Assembly: GCA_018334015.1 (NCBI GenBank)
Contig: JAGXTI010000040.1
Location: 62,001 to 126,000 of the forward strand
DNA: 64,000 bases
Direction: 5' to 3'
Origin: Silanimonas sp.
Lineage (GTDB): Bacteria > Pseudomonadota > Gammaproteobacteria > Xanthomonadales > Xanthomonadaceae
This document shows positions 38,744 to 47,920 of the stretch, piece after piece. The translations under genes were made by a program, and so were the position numbers. Each line of letters opens with the position of its first letter. Within the stretch, counting starts at the first letter, position 1. Below the pieces are notes generated by a model that saw only the letters and a program-made list of their open reading frames with translations, ran no database searches and had not been told where the DNA came from.

Positions 38744-39951
38744 GCGGCCTCTCCGGCCAGACGCGGCGTGCGGCCACGGAAGCCCATCGCCCCGGCGACG
38801 AAGGCCGCGCGCAGGCTGGGGTCGAACTGGAGCGCGGCGAAACCGAGGCTGCGGCCGAGCCGGTGGAGCGGCGTGCTGCCCGCACCGATCCGGGCCAGGC
38901 TATCGCTGAAGGCGAGGGTGCGCTCGCGGTCCTCGCGGCGACGTTCGACGTGGTCGGCGAGCCGCGCGGCGCTGCCGGGATCCTCGGCCATCGAGCGAGC
39001 CTCCTCGAGCCCATCGACCAGGCTCAAGGCGTCGCGCAGACCGAGGTTGAAGCCCTGCGCGCCGATCGGGTGGATCGTCTGCGCGGCATGGCCGACCAGC
39101 ACCAGCCGCTCGGCCACCAGCCGGCGGGCGACCACACGCCGCAGAGGCCAGGCGCTGCGCGCACCGACCGCCAGCACCCGCCCGGCGCGCCAGCCGAAGC
39201 GGGTCTGCAGGTAGTCGGCAAAGTCGGTGTCGTTCTGCGCCAGCAGGGCCGGGGCGGCGTCGGGCGGCACACCGCAGATCACGCCGTGCAGGCCACCGGC
39301 CATCGGCAACAGGGCGCAGGGGCCGTGGTCGCTCAGGCGCTCATGGGCGGTGTCGGGGCTCGCGGCGGCCCAGCGGGCCGAGGCCACCAGCAGGGTCTGG
39401 CCGTAGTCGTGATGATCGATGCCGATGCCGGCCGCCGCGCGCAAGGGCGAGGCGGTGCCGTCGGCGGCGACCACCAGCCGCGCCCGCCAGAGTTCGGCCG
39501 GTGCGACCTCGGGCTGGACTCGCAATGGGCGGCGATCCGCCGTGCCTTCGAGGGCTTCGGCGTGGCCACGCACCACCTGCAGTTGCGGCAGGGCCGCCAC
39601 CGCCTGCTGCAAGGCGGCCCCCAAGTCGCCGGCCAGCACCACGCCGCCAAAGGCATCGCGGCCGAACTCGGCGGCCTCGAAGCAGAGGCGGCCGAAATCG
39701 CCCTCGCGGCTGACCAGCAGGCGACGGATCGGGCTGGGCGGGGTCGGCAAGCGGGCCAGCACACCGAGCGCGCCCAGCGCGTTGAGGCTGGCGGCGGCCA
39801 AGGCCAGTTTGCGCGGGTCACTGGACAGCGGCTGCGGGCCGCCGGCATCGACCAGCCCCACCGCAAACCCCAGCGGGGCCAAGGCCACGGCCAGACTGCA
39901 GCCCACCAGGCCGCCACCAACGATGGCGATGTCGAGATCACGGCATTCCAT
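38740..39951 (-). CDS. ubiH: 2-octaprenyl-6-methoxyphenol hydroxylase UbiH-like
   Basis: FAD monooxygenase of ubiquinone synthesis, 403 residues. It has DIAIVGGGLVGCSLAVAL (FAD binding), LVVAADGTASPLR (DG motif) and LVGHAAQTIHPIGAQGFNLGLRDAL. The PIGAQGFNLGLRD wording is close to UbiH. ATG 39951 lies 7 bases below a TATCCT element with no ribosome site between, suggesting a leaderless message. The ubiI-like gene overlaps its stop, so the two hydroxylases are co-expressed. Confidence 0.9.
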   Translation of the reverse strand: MECRDLDIAIVGGGLVGCSLAVALAPLGFAVGLVDAGGPQPLSSDPRKLALAAASLNALGALGVLARLPTPPSPIRRLLVSREGDFGRLCFEAAEFGRDAFGGVVLAGDLGAALQQAVAALPQLQVVRGHAEALEGTADRRPLRVQPEVAPAELWRARLVVAADGTASPLRAAAGIGIDHHDYGQTLLVASARWAAASPDTAHERLSDHGPCALLPMAGGLHGVICGVPPDAAPALLAQNDTDFADYLQTRFGWRAGRVLAVGARSAWPLRRVVARRLVAERLVLVGHAAQTIHPIGAQGFNLGLRDALSLVDGLEEARSMAEDPGSAARLADHVERRREDRERTLAFSDSLARIGAGSTPLHRLGRSLGFAALQFDPSLRAAFVAGAMGFRGRTPRLAGEAA

Positions 39952-39958
39952 GCTGCCA

Positions 39959-39964
39959 AGGATA
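39959..39964 (-). promoter_or_regulatory. -10-like element just before ubiH
   Basis: Minus-strand TATCCT ends 7 bases before the ubiH ATG. No Shine-Dalgarno sequence lies between. Confidence 0.35.
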
Positions 39965-40022
39965 CGCCCTGCGCCCGTGCAGGCCGGGCGAGCCCGCGGT
40001 CGTCGGTCATCGTCCCATCGGC

Positions 40023-40028
40023 TAGACT
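40023..40028 (+). promoter_or_regulatory. -10-like element upstream of the BtuM gene
   Basis: TAGACT followed by GCCGG, 35 bases before ATG 40064. The 112-base gap to ubiH is too short for a full cobalamin riboswitch and no B12-box was seen. Confidence 0.35.
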
Positions 40029-40063
40029 GCCGGCCTCCGTTCGCTTCCTCCGGCCTCCTCAAC

Positions 40064-40645
40064 ATGCGCCTTCCGCTCCGTCCCGCGCTTGCCGTGTTCG
40101 CCTTCCTCGCCCTGGTGATGGTCGCCACCCGCGCTCACCATTTTGGCGCCGTGCCCGATGCGTCCTGGGCGGTGTTCTTCGCCGCCGGCGCTTGGCTGGC
40201 CGGCCACCAGCGCTGGGCTTTCCCGGCACTGATGGCACTGGCGGTGCTGGTGGACGGGTGGGTGATCACGGCTGCCGGCATCGACTTCTGGCAGCACTAC
40301 TGCATTTCGCCCGGCTACTGGTTCCTGCTGCCGGCACATGCCGCCCTGGCCGCCGCCGGGCAGTGGGTCACCGCCCGCGGCGGCGAGCCGGGCTGGCGCC
40401 TGCTTGGCCGCCTCGCGCTGGCCCTGCCGGTCGCGGTGGTGCTCTGCCACGCCCTCGCCCAGGGCGGCTTCTACTGGTTCAGCGGCCACGTTGCCGACCC
40501 CAGCCTCGCCGGCTGGTGGAAGAATTTCAGTGACTGGCTGCCGGCCTACGCACAGGTGGCGGCGATCTACACGGGCCTGTTCGCCCTGCTGCATGCCGCG
40601 ACGGCCCTGTGGCTCCGCCAGCGACAGACGGCAGCGCTGGCCTGA
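40064..40645 (+). CDS. btuM: BtuM-type cobalamin transporter (solitary ECF S-component-like)
   Basis: Membrane protein of 193 residues with six hydrophobic segments. BtuM is a solitary S-component-like B12 transporter of Gram-negative bacteria in which a cysteine at position 80 (Thiobacillus denitrificans) binds the cobalt. Here the sequence GIDFWQHYC places a cysteine exactly at residue 80. Length fits. Directly downstream, after 37 bases, is a PduO-type cobalamin adenosyltransferase, which fits uptake followed by cofactor activation. The gene was identified from that residue, size, topology and context, not from an alignment. Confidence 0.72.
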   Translation: MRLPLRPALAVFAFLALVMVATRAHHFGAVPDASWAVFFAAGAWLAGHQRWAFPALMALAVLVDGWVITAAGIDFWQHYCISPGYWFLLPAHAALAAAGQWVTARGGEPGWRLLGRLALALPVAVVLCHALAQGGFYWFSGHVADPSLAGWWKNFSDWLPAYAQVAAIYTGLFALLHAATALWLRQRQTAALA

Positions 40646-40682
40646 GGGCCGCTCCGGCCGCCCCCCAAAAAGGAACCGCTTC

Positions 40683-41234
40683 ATGGGCCACCGCCTCTCG
40701 AAGATCTACACCCGCACCGGCGACGACGGCAGCACCGGCCTTGGCGACGGCTCGCGGGTCGCCAAGGACTCCGCCCGGGTCTGCGCCTACGGCACGGTCG
40801 ACGAGGCCAACAGCGCGATCGGCAGCGTGCTCGCCTGCGAGGTGCCCGCCGCGGTCCGCGAGGTTTTGGTGGCGGTGCAGCACCAGTTGTTCGATCTCGG
40901 CGGCGAGCTGTGCATCCCCGGCCACGCGACGATCTTCGACGCCGACATCCAGCGGCTGGAGGACACGCTCGACCGCTTCAACGCCGAGCTGCCGCCGCTC
41001 GCCGACTTCATCCTGCCCGGCGGCGGCATGGCCGCGGCGCAGTGCCACCTCGCCCGCACCATCACCCGCCGCGCCGAGCGCGAGGTGGTGACGCTCTCCC
41101 ACCACGATGCCGTGCGTCCCGAGGCGATCCGCTACCTCAACCGGCTCTCCGACCTGCTGTTCGTGCTCTGCCGCGTGCTGGCCCGGGAGAGCGGCCATGG
41201 CGAAGTGCTCTGGCGCCACGACCGTCGCCGCTGA
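40683..41234 (+). CDS. PduO-type cob(I)alamin adenosyltransferase
   Basis: Transfers the adenosyl group of ATP to cob(I)alamin. Length is 183 residues. The N-terminal YTRTGDDGSTGLGDGSRVAKDS is the ATP loop, TVDEANSAIG the second motif and ARTITRRAEREVV plus YLNRLSDLLFVLCR the C-terminal signature. AAGGA lies 9 bases before the ATG. It is next to the btuM-like gene and probably in the same transcript. No adenosylcobalamin-dependent enzyme is seen in the window. Confidence 0.95.
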   Translation: MGHRLSKIYTRTGDDGSTGLGDGSRVAKDSARVCAYGTVDEANSAIGSVLACEVPAAVREVLVAVQHQLFDLGGELCIPGHATIFDADIQRLEDTLDRFNAELPPLADFILPGGGMAAAQCHLARTITRRAEREVVTLSHHDAVRPEAIRYLNRLSDLLFVLCRVLARESGHGEVLWRHDRRR

Positions 41235-41307
41235 GGCACCGACGCCGGTTCCCCCGCGGGCGGCCGATGCCGCAAGCTTGCCGCTTCATTGTCGACCAGG
41301 CCCGACC

Positions 41308-43542
41308 GTGCCCCGAACCGTCCGCCACCCCCTCGCCTGCGCACTGGCGCTGGCCCTCGCCGCCCCCAGTGCCTTGGCCAACACGGTGGCCAGCGGCCCG
41401 ATCTGGGCCCTGTGCCGCGCGCCGGAGGCCCTGCCCGGCCTGCGCCCGAGCCCGGCCATCGCCGTCGATGCCGAAGTGCGGGCCGCCAGCCCCATCCTCA
41501 TCGAGGCCGGCCGCCTCGACGTTTCCAGCGAACGCGAGACGGTGTTCCGCGACCGCGTCGAGCTGACCCGCGCCGACCAGTGGCTGGCCACCGAGGAACT
41601 GCGCTACCAGCATGCGGCCGGCACCTGGCAGAGCCCCGGCCCGCTGCGCTTCGAGGACGCCCGCCTGCGCTTGGAGGCCGCCACCGCCCGGGCCGACGAG
41701 GCCGCCGAGCGGATCGAACTGGAGGACGTCCGCTACCAGCTCACCGATGCCCGCGCCGGCAGCGGCACCGCTGCCCGGGCCCAACGCGAGGGCGAACGCA
41801 GCCATCTGATCGACGCCACCTTCTCGACCTGCCCGCCGGGTCAGCGGCAATGGGAGTTCGAGGCCGCCACCCTCGACATCGACGACCGCACCGAAACCGG
41901 CGTGGCACGCAACGCCACCCTGCGCCTCGGCGGGGTGCCCGTGCTGTGGTTGCCCTGGGTCGCCTTTCCCACCACCGAAGCCCGCCGCAGCGGCTTGCTG
42001 GCACCCACCCTGGGCTACAGCGACGACCGCGGGTTCGACCTCGAACTGCCCTACTACCTCAACCTCGCGCCGAACTACGATGCCACGCTCTCGCCGCGCT
42101 GGATGTCGCGGCGCGGGCTGATGCTGGGCGGCGAGTTCCGCTATCTCGGCGCAAGCAGCCAAGGCGAGTTCCGCGGCACCTGGCTGCGCGATGACCAACT
42201 GACCGGGCGCGACCGCGGCATGGCGATCTGGCAGCACCGCAGCACACTCTCGCCGCAGTGGTTCGCCAGCGCCGACCTGCAGCACGTCAGCGACCCCAAC
42301 TACCTGCGCGATTTCGGCGCCGATTTCGGCCAGCACATCCAGATCCTGCTGCCGAGCAGCGCCTTGCTGGCCGGCCGCGGCCGCGGCTGGAGCACCTCGA
42401 TCTCCGCCGAACGCTGGCAGATCGCCAACCCCGTGCTGGCCCCGGGCAGCGAACCCTTCGCCCGCCTGCCCCGCCTGCGCGGCCGCTACGCCCCGCTGCT
42501 GGACGGTCTGCTCGAACCCTCGCTGGATGCCGAACTGGTGCGCTTCCAGCACGAGCAGCGGCCCGGTGGCCAGCGTCTCGACCTGCTGCCCCGGTTGCGC
42601 CTGCCATTGGGTGGCGCGGCCTGGTTCGCCACGCCGGCCCTCGCTTGGCGCCACACCGCCTGGGCACTGGAGCGCGACCCGGCCCTGCCCGGCCGCGAGC
42701 GCCGCCCGCAACGCAGCCTGCCGATCGCCAGCCTCGATGCCGGGATGGTGTTCGAGCGCCGTCCGGCCATGGGTCAGGGCCGCTGGCTGCAGACCCTCGA
42801 ACCCCGGCTGTTCTACCTGAACGTGCCCCACCGCGAACAGGACGATCTGCCGCTGTTCGACACCCAGCCGCTGTCTTTCAGCTGGCCGGGTCTGTTCCGC
42901 GAGAACCGCTTCAGCGGCCCCGACCGCCAGGCCGACGCCCACCAGGTCACCCTGGCGGTGACGAGTCGCCTGCTCGATGCCGAAGACGGCCGCGAGCGTC
43001 TGGCCGCCAGCCTCGGCCGGATCGTTCACTTCGACCCGCCGCGCCTGCGCCTGCCCGGCGAACCAGCGCCCAGTCCGGACGGCTCGGCCTACGTGGCCGA
43101 GCTGGACTGGCAACTGAACGATGCCTGGTCACTGCGCAGCACGCAGCAGTGGAACCCCGACCGCCGTGTCACCGAGCTCTCGGCCCTGCGCGCCCAGTAC
43201 CGTTTCGGTGAACGTGGCGTGTTCAATGCCAGCTACCGCTACCGCGAGGGCGTGCTCGAACAGACCGACCTGAGCTTCGCCGCGCCGCTGTCGGCGGAAT
43301 GGCGCGCGGTCGGCCGCTGGGCCTGGTCGCTGCGGGATGAGCGCAGCCTCGAAACCCTGGGCGGCTTTGAATGGCGCAGCTGCTGCATGGCGGTGCGGGT
43401 GCTGGCCCGCGATTACATCCGCGACTTCGGCGGCGAACGCAACCGCGGCATCTACCTGGAAGTCGAGCTGAACGGCATCGGTCGCTTCGGCCGCGATTCA
43501 GAGCGTTTGTTGTCCGATGCTATCCTCGGTTTTTCCCCGTAG
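41308..43542 (+). CDS. lptD: LPS-assembly outer membrane protein LptD
   Basis: Outer-membrane barrel that inserts lipopolysaccharide with LptE. Length is 744 residues from a GTG, the start giving a clean signal peptide (VPRTVRHPLACALALALA to about residue 25). An OstA jelly-roll region (about 50-200) includes the GRLDVSSERETVFRDRVEL repeat unit. The barrel region follows, with LPWVAFPTTEARRSGLLAPTLGYSDDRGFDLELPYY. Disulfide cysteines match E. coli: Cys36, one in FSTCPPGQ, and the adjacent pair in WRSCCMAV. The ribosome site is weak. First gene of the conserved lptD-surA-pdxA-rsmA-apaG-apaH cluster. Confidence 0.94.
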   Translation: MPRTVRHPLACALALALAAPSALANTVASGPIWALCRAPEALPGLRPSPAIAVDAEVRAASPILIEAGRLDVSSERETVFRDRVELTRADQWLATEELRYQHAAGTWQSPGPLRFEDARLRLEAATARADEAAERIELEDVRYQLTDARAGSGTAARAQREGERSHLIDATFSTCPPGQRQWEFEAATLDIDDRTETGVARNATLRLGGVPVLWLPWVAFPTTEARRSGLLAPTLGYSDDRGFDLELPYYLNLAPNYDATLSPRWMSRRGLMLGGEFRYLGASSQGEFRGTWLRDDQLTGRDRGMAIWQHRSTLSPQWFASADLQHVSDPNYLRDFGADFGQHIQILLPSSALLAGRGRGWSTSISAERWQIANPVLAPGSEPFARLPRLRGRYAPLLDGLLEPSLDAELVRFQHEQRPGGQRLDLLPRLRLPLGGAAWFATPALAWRHTAWALERDPALPGRERRPQRSLPIASLDAGMVFERRPAMGQGRWLQTLEPRLFYLNVPHREQDDLPLFDTQPLSFSWPGLFRENRFSGPDRQADAHQVTLAVTSRLLDAEDGRERLAASLGRIVHFDPPRLRLPGEPAPSPDGSAYVAELDWQLNDAWSLRSTQQWNPDRRVTELSALRAQYRFGERGVFNASYRYREGVLEQTDLSFAAPLSAEWRAVGRWAWSLRDERSLETLGGFEWRSCCMAVRVLARDYIRDFGGERNRGIYLEVELNGIGRFGRDSERLLSDAILGFSP

Positions 43543-43580
43543 TCCGCGCCCCTGAAGCGCGTTCGGAGCCTGCCCGCACC

Positions 43581-44888
43581 ATGTTGAAGCCCGCCCTTGC
43601 CAGCCTGCTGCTGGCCACCACCCTCGCCCTCCCAGTCCACGCCCAGTTGCTGGCCGGTCCGGGCAGCAGCGGCCCGATCGACGGCATCGCCGCCGTGGTC
43701 GACGAGGATGTGATCCTGCTCTCCGAACTCGACCGCGCGGTGGCCAATCTGCGTGAGCAGTTCCGTGGCCGCGAAACGCAACTGCCGCCCGAGAACGTGC
43801 TGCGCCGGCAGGTGCTGGAGCGGCTGGTGCTGACCCGCCTGCAGGTGGCTCGGGCCGAATCCACCGGCATCCGCATCGGCGACACCGAGCTCAACCAGAC
43901 CCTGCAGGGCATCGCCGCCCGCTCCGGCATCGGCATCGAGCAGATGCGCGCCCAGATCGAGGCGCAGGGCCTCTCCTTCGAGGATTACCGGCGCAGCGTG
44001 CGCGAGGAAATGCAGATGCGCCGCCTGCAGCAGCGCGTCATCCAGGGCCGGGTGGTGGTCAGCGAGTCGGAAGTCGATCAGGAACTGGCGCGCGGCGCCG
44101 GGGCCGACGAAACCGAGTACCGGCTGGCCAATATCCTGGTCGCCCTGCCCGATGGCGCCACGCCCGAGCAGGTGGCGATCGCCCGCGAGAAGATCGACGG
44201 CGTCCGCGGCCTGATCGTGCGCGGCGAAATGGACTTCCGCGCTGCCGCCATCCGCTACTCCGACGACCGCAACGCGCTCGAGGGCGGCGACCTCGGCTGG
44301 CGCCCGGGCAGTGCCATTCCGCCGCGCTTCGCCGAACTGGTGCGCGGCCTGCAGCCCGGCCAGTTCAGTGAGCCGCTGCGCGGCCCCAGCGGCTACCAGC
44401 TGATCCAGCTGGTCGAAACCCGCCGGCCCGGCCCGCAGACGATCGTCGAATACCAGGCCGACCACCTGCTGGTGGCGGTCAACGAGATCGTCGGCGAGGA
44501 AGCCGCTCGCCGCCGCATCGACGAACTGCGCACCCGCATCGAGGCCGGCGAGGACTTCGCCGCCCTCGCCCGCCAGTACAGCAACGACACCATGACCCGC
44601 AACCGCGGCGGCCGGCTCGACTGGTTCAGCGCCGAGGCCTTGGGGCCGGAAATCGCTGGCCAGATCACTCCGCTCGCCGACGGCCAGCTTTCTGCCGTGT
44701 TCCGCACCGCGGCCGGCTGGCACCTGCTGCGTCGGGTCGGCACCCGCGAGCAGGACGTGACCGAGGAGAACCGCCGCAACCGCGCCCGCCAGGCCATCGG
44801 CGAGCGGCGCGCCCAAGAGGAACTGGAACGCTTCCTGCGGCAGTTGCGCACCGACGCCTTCGTCGAGTCGCGGCTCGGCGCCGTCTGA
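43581..44888 (+). CDS. surA: periplasmic chaperone and peptidyl-prolyl isomerase SurA
   Basis: Periplasmic folding factor for outer-membrane proteins such as LptD, its neighbour. Length is 435 residues. Signal peptide about 1-20; the N-terminal SurA domain starts GIAAVVDEDVILLSELD. Two parvulin domains follow, with RLANILVALP-GDLGWRPGSAIPPRFAELVRGL (about 165-265) and HLLVAVNEIV to LDWFSAEALGPEIA (about 280-380). A C-terminal helix ends in FVESRLGAV. Signals agree with full-length SurA. Confidence 0.96.
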   Translation: MLKPALASLLLATTLALPVHAQLLAGPGSSGPIDGIAAVVDEDVILLSELDRAVANLREQFRGRETQLPPENVLRRQVLERLVLTRLQVARAESTGIRIGDTELNQTLQGIAARSGIGIEQMRAQIEAQGLSFEDYRRSVREEMQMRRLQQRVIQGRVVVSESEVDQELARGAGADETEYRLANILVALPDGATPEQVAIAREKIDGVRGLIVRGEMDFRAAAIRYSDDRNALEGGDLGWRPGSAIPPRFAELVRGLQPGQFSEPLRGPSGYQLIQLVETRRPGPQTIVEYQADHLLVAVNEIVGEEAARRRIDELRTRIEAGEDFAALARQYSNDTMTRNRGGRLDWFSAEALGPEIAGQITPLADGQLSAVFRTAAGWHLLRRVGTREQDVTEENRRNRARQAIGERRAQEELERFLRQLRTDAFVESRLGAV

Positions 44889-44892
44889 ACCC

Positions 44893-45876
44893 GTGAGCGG
44901 CCTGCCCCGGCTCGCCCTGGTCCCCGGCGAGCCGGCCGGCGTCGGCCCGGAGCTCTGCGTTCGTCTCGCCCAGAGCCCCTTGCCGGCGCGATTGCTGGCC
45001 TACGCCGACGGCGACACCCTGCTGGCCGCCGCACAGGCCCTCGGCCTGCCGCTGCGCCTGCGCGAAGCCGATGAAGACGCCGGTCCCGGCGAACTCGCTC
45101 TGGTCGAGCATCGCAATGCCGTGCCGGTGCGCTTCGGCGAGGCCACACCGGCCAATGCCGCCGCCGTGATCGGCGCGCTGCGCGCCGCCGCCGCCGATGC
45201 TTTGGCCGGACGCGTGCAGGGCCTGGTGACCGGCCCGGTGCACAAGGCCACCATCAATCGCGGCGGCATCGCGTTCACCGGCGTGACCGAGCTGCTGGCC
45301 GAGGCCGCGTCCTGCGAGGTGGTGATGATGCTGGCCAACCCGCAGCTGCGGGTCGCGCTCGCCACCACCCACCTGCCGCTGCGGGCGGTGCCGGAGGCGA
45401 TCACCCAGGCCGGTCTGCTGCGCGTGTTGCGCATCACCCAGCGCGCCCTGCGCGAGCAATTCGGCATCGCGCAACCGCGCCTGCGTGTGCTGGGCCTCAA
45501 CCCGCATGCCGGCGAATCCGGCGAACTCGGCCGCGAGGAGATCGAGATCATCGCGCCGGTGCTCGACCTCCTGCGGGCGGAAGGCTTCACGCTGGAAGGC
45601 CCACTGCCGGCCGACACCGCTTTCCTGCCGCAGCAGCGCGGCGACTTCGACGCGGTGGTGGCGATGTACCACGACCAGGGCCTGCCGGTGCTCAAGGCCA
45701 GCGGCTTCGAGGACGCGGTGAACATCACGCTCGGCCTGCCCTTCCCGCGGGTGGCGGTCGACCACGGCACCGCGCTGGCGCTCGCCGGCCGCGGCCTGGC
45801 CGACCCCTCCAGCCTGCGCCACGCGGTGGCGCTGTGCGCCGAGCTCGCCCGCCGCCGGACCCGGACCTGCGCATGA
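44893..45876 (+). CDS. pdxA: 4-hydroxythreonine-4-phosphate dehydrogenase PdxA
   Basis: NAD-dependent enzyme of pyridoxal-phosphate synthesis. Length is 327 residues from a GTG start 4 bases after surA. LVPGEPAGVGPELC is the N-terminal signature; GLVTGPVHKATIN and AFTGVTELLAE bind substrate; LNPHAGESGELGREE and VAMYHDQGLPVLK hold metal-binding histidines and an Asp. Usual family sequence has GDPAG where this has GEPAG, a conservative change in the first loop. The stop overlaps the rsmA start (ATGA). Confidence 0.96.
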   Translation: MSGLPRLALVPGEPAGVGPELCVRLAQSPLPARLLAYADGDTLLAAAQALGLPLRLREADEDAGPGELALVEHRNAVPVRFGEATPANAAAVIGALRAAAADALAGRVQGLVTGPVHKATINRGGIAFTGVTELLAEAASCEVVMMLANPQLRVALATTHLPLRAVPEAITQAGLLRVLRITQRALREQFGIAQPRLRVLGLNPHAGESGELGREEIEIIAPVLDLLRAEGFTLEGPLPADTAFLPQQRGDFDAVVAMYHDQGLPVLKASGFEDAVNITLGLPFPRVAVDHGTALALAGRGLADPSSLRHAVALCAELARRRTRTCA

Positions 45877-46682
45877 GCCTCGACACCCACCGCCACAAGA
45901 AACAGCTCGGCCAGCATTTCCTCTCCAGCCCCGGGGTGGTCGACAAGATCATCCGTGCCATCAACCCGAAGCCCGGCGAATTCATCGTCGAGATCGGCCC
46001 CGGCGCCGGCGCGCTCACCTTCCCGCTGCTGCGCGCGCACGGCGAGCTCACCGTCATCGAGTTCGACCGCGACCTGGTCGAGCCCCTGGCCATCGAGGGC
46101 GCGAAGCACGGCCGCCTCACCATCATCCACCGCGATGTGCTGCAGGTCGATGTCGGCCGCTTGGCCCAGGGCCACGACATCGAAGGCCCGCTGCGCCTGG
46201 TCGGCAACCTGCCCTACAACATCTCGACGCCGATCCTGTTCCATGTGATGGCGCATGCCGAAGCGGTCCGCGACATGCACTTCATGCTGCAGAAGGAAGT
46301 GGTCGACCGGATGGCCGCACCGCCCGGCAGCAAGACCTACGGCCGGCTCTCGGTGATGCTGCAGGCGGTGTGCCAGGTGGTGCCGCTGTTCGACGTGCCG
46401 CCGGGTGCCTTCACGCCGCCGCCCAAGGTCGATTCGGCGGTGGTCCGGCTGCTGCCGAAACCGCGTTCGGTGCTGGGCATCCAGAATCCGGCGGTGTTCG
46501 AGCGGGTGGTCGCCGCCGGTTTCCAGCAGCGCCGCAAAACCCTGCGCAACGCGCTCTCGACGGTCTGCTCGACGACGACCCTGGCGGCGGTCGGCATCGA
46601 CCCCGGCACGCGCGCCGAACAGGTGCCGGTGGCGGCCTGGGTGGCGCTGGCCAACCACGTCGCCGCGACCGCGATTCCGTAG
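45873..46682 (+). CDS. rsmA: 16S rRNA A1518/A1519 dimethyltransferase RsmA
   Basis: Adds four methyl groups to the two adenines in helix 45 of 16S rRNA. Length is 269 residues. KKQLGQHFLSSPGVVDKII opens the protein, VEIGPGAGALTFPLL is the SAM motif, and LVGNLPYNISTPILFHV the NLPY catalytic motif. PPPKVDSAVVRL and QRRKTLRNAL complete the signature. Translation is coupled to pdxA. Confidence 0.98.
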   Translation: MSLDTHRHKKQLGQHFLSSPGVVDKIIRAINPKPGEFIVEIGPGAGALTFPLLRAHGELTVIEFDRDLVEPLAIEGAKHGRLTIIHRDVLQVDVGRLAQGHDIEGPLRLVGNLPYNISTPILFHVMAHAEAVRDMHFMLQKEVVDRMAAPPGSKTYGRLSVMLQAVCQVVPLFDVPPGAFTPPPKVDSAVVRLLPKPRSVLGIQNPAVFERVVAAGFQQRRKTLRNALSTVCSTTTLAAVGIDPGTRAEQVPVAAWVALANHVAATAIP

Positions 46683-46685
46683 AAT
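46680..46685 (+). promoter_or_regulatory. -10-like element overlapping the rsmA stop, before apaG
   Basis: TAGAAT followed by CGC; its last base is 6 bases before the apaG ATG, so transcription could begin on the ATG itself. No Shine-Dalgarno is present and no clear -35. Confidence 0.35.
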
Positions 46686-46691
46686 CGCATC

Positions 46692-47072
46692 ATGTCCAAT
46701 CGCCGTTACGCCATCACGGTGGCCGTCGCCACCCGTTTCCTCGACGAACAGAGCGCACCCGACGAGGGCCGCTACGTGTTCGCTTACACCATCCGCATCG
46801 CCAACACCGGCGAGGTGCCGGCGCGTCTGCTATCGCGCCACTGGTGCATCACCGATGCCAACGGCAAGGTCCAGGAGGTGCGCGGCGAGGGTGTGGTCGG
46901 CCAGCAGCCCTGGCTCAAGCCGGGTGGCGAGTTCGAATACACCTCGGGTGCGGTGCTGGAGACCTTCTGCGGCCGCATGCAGGGCCGCTACCGGATGCTG
47001 GCCGACGACGGCACCGAGTTCGATGCCGAGATCGCGCCCTTCGCGCTGAGCATCCCGCGGACCCTGCACTGA
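46692..47072 (+). CDS. apaG: ApaG domain protein
   Basis: Beta-sandwich protein of 126 residues, related to the C-terminal domain of eukaryotic FBxo3 and PolDIP2. [32 protein letters not shown] and [16 protein letters not shown] are the family core, and [11 protein letters not shown] closes it. Its bacterial role is unclear. The stop overlaps the apaH ATG (TGATG). Confidence 0.96.
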   Translation: MSNRRYAITVAVATRFLDEQSAPDEGRYVFAYTIRIANTGEVPARLLSRHWCITDANGKVQEVRGEGVVGQQPWLKPGGEFEYTSGAVLETFCGRMQGRYRMLADDGTEFDAEIAPFALSIPRTLH

Positions 47073-47914
47073 TGGCGACTTACGCGATCGGCGACCTGCA
47101 GGGTTGCCACGACGTTCTGCTGCGTCTGCTCGATGCGCTCCGCTTCGATCCCGCTGTCGACCGGCTCTGGCTGTGCGGCGATCTGGTCAACCGCGGCGGT
47201 CAGTCGCTGGAGACGCTGAAGCTGCTGCACGAGCTGCGCGAGCGCGTGGTGGTGACGCTCGGCAACCACGACCTCTCGCTGCTGGCCATTGCCGGCCGCA
47301 AGCCGGAGGAGCAGCGCCGGGTCAATCCCGACCTGCAACGTGTGCTGTTCGACGATGCCGCCCCGGTGCTGCTCGACTGGCTGCGCCGGCAGAAACTGCT
47401 GCATGTCGATCACGGGCTCGGCTTCGCCATGGTGCATGCCGGCCTGATGCCGCGCTGGACCCTGCGCATGGCCGAGGCCCGCGCCCGCGAGGTCGAGGCG
47501 GTGCTGCAGGGCGAGGACGGCCTGCGCCTGCTCAAGCACATGTACGGCGACAAGCCGAACTGGTCGCCGCGGCTGGCCGGCATCGACCGCTGGCGGGCGA
47601 TCATCAATGCCTTCACCCGGCTGCGCTACTGCACCACCAGCGGCCGCATCGCCTTCGAGGAGAAGGGCCGGCCCGGCACCCAGAAGGCCGGCCTGTACCC
47701 GTGGTTCTCGGTGCCGGGCCATGCCGAACGCGAACTGCCGGTGGTGTTCGGCCACTGGAGCACACTCGGCCTGTTCCAGGGCCTGGGCGTGCACGGCATC
47801 GACACCGGCGCGGTCTGGGGCGGCAAACTCACCGCGCTGGAACTCGGCCCCGAACCGCGCGTCCACCAGGTGCCGGGGCGCAGCGTCAGCGGCCCGCCAC
47901 GCGGCGAGGACTGA
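47072..47914 (+). CDS. apaH: symmetrical bis(5'-nucleosyl)-tetraphosphatase ApaH
   Basis: Splits Ap4A into two ADP and also removes NpnN caps from RNA in E. coli. Length is 280 residues. Metal-binding phosphoesterase motifs are YAIGDLQGC, LCGDLVNRGGQS and VTLGNHDLSLLAIA; later motifs are MVHAGLMPRW and VVFGHWSTLGLF. It ends the lptD cluster and stops 6 bases before the end of folA on the opposite strand. Confidence 0.97.
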   Translation: MATYAIGDLQGCHDVLLRLLDALRFDPAVDRLWLCGDLVNRGGQSLETLKLLHELRERVVVTLGNHDLSLLAIAGRKPEEQRRVNPDLQRVLFDDAAPVLLDWLRRQKLLHVDHGLGFAMVHAGLMPRWTLRMAEARAREVEAVLQGEDGLRLLKHMYGDKPNWSPRLAGIDRWRAIINAFTRLRYCTTSGRIAFEEKGRPGTQKAGLYPWFSVPGHAERELPVVFGHWSTLGLFQGLGVHGIDTGAVWGGKLTALELGPEPRVHQVPGRSVSGPPRGED

Positions 47915-47920
47915 GTACGC

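Noticed and set aside
39952..40063. Cobalamin riboswitch before the btuM-like gene
   Set aside because: The gap is only 112 bases and no B12-box sequence was found.
41137..43113. 658-codon open frame on the minus strand over lptD
   Set aside because: Gln, Ala and Gly-rich antisense frame; LptD with its signal peptide and cysteines is the real gene.
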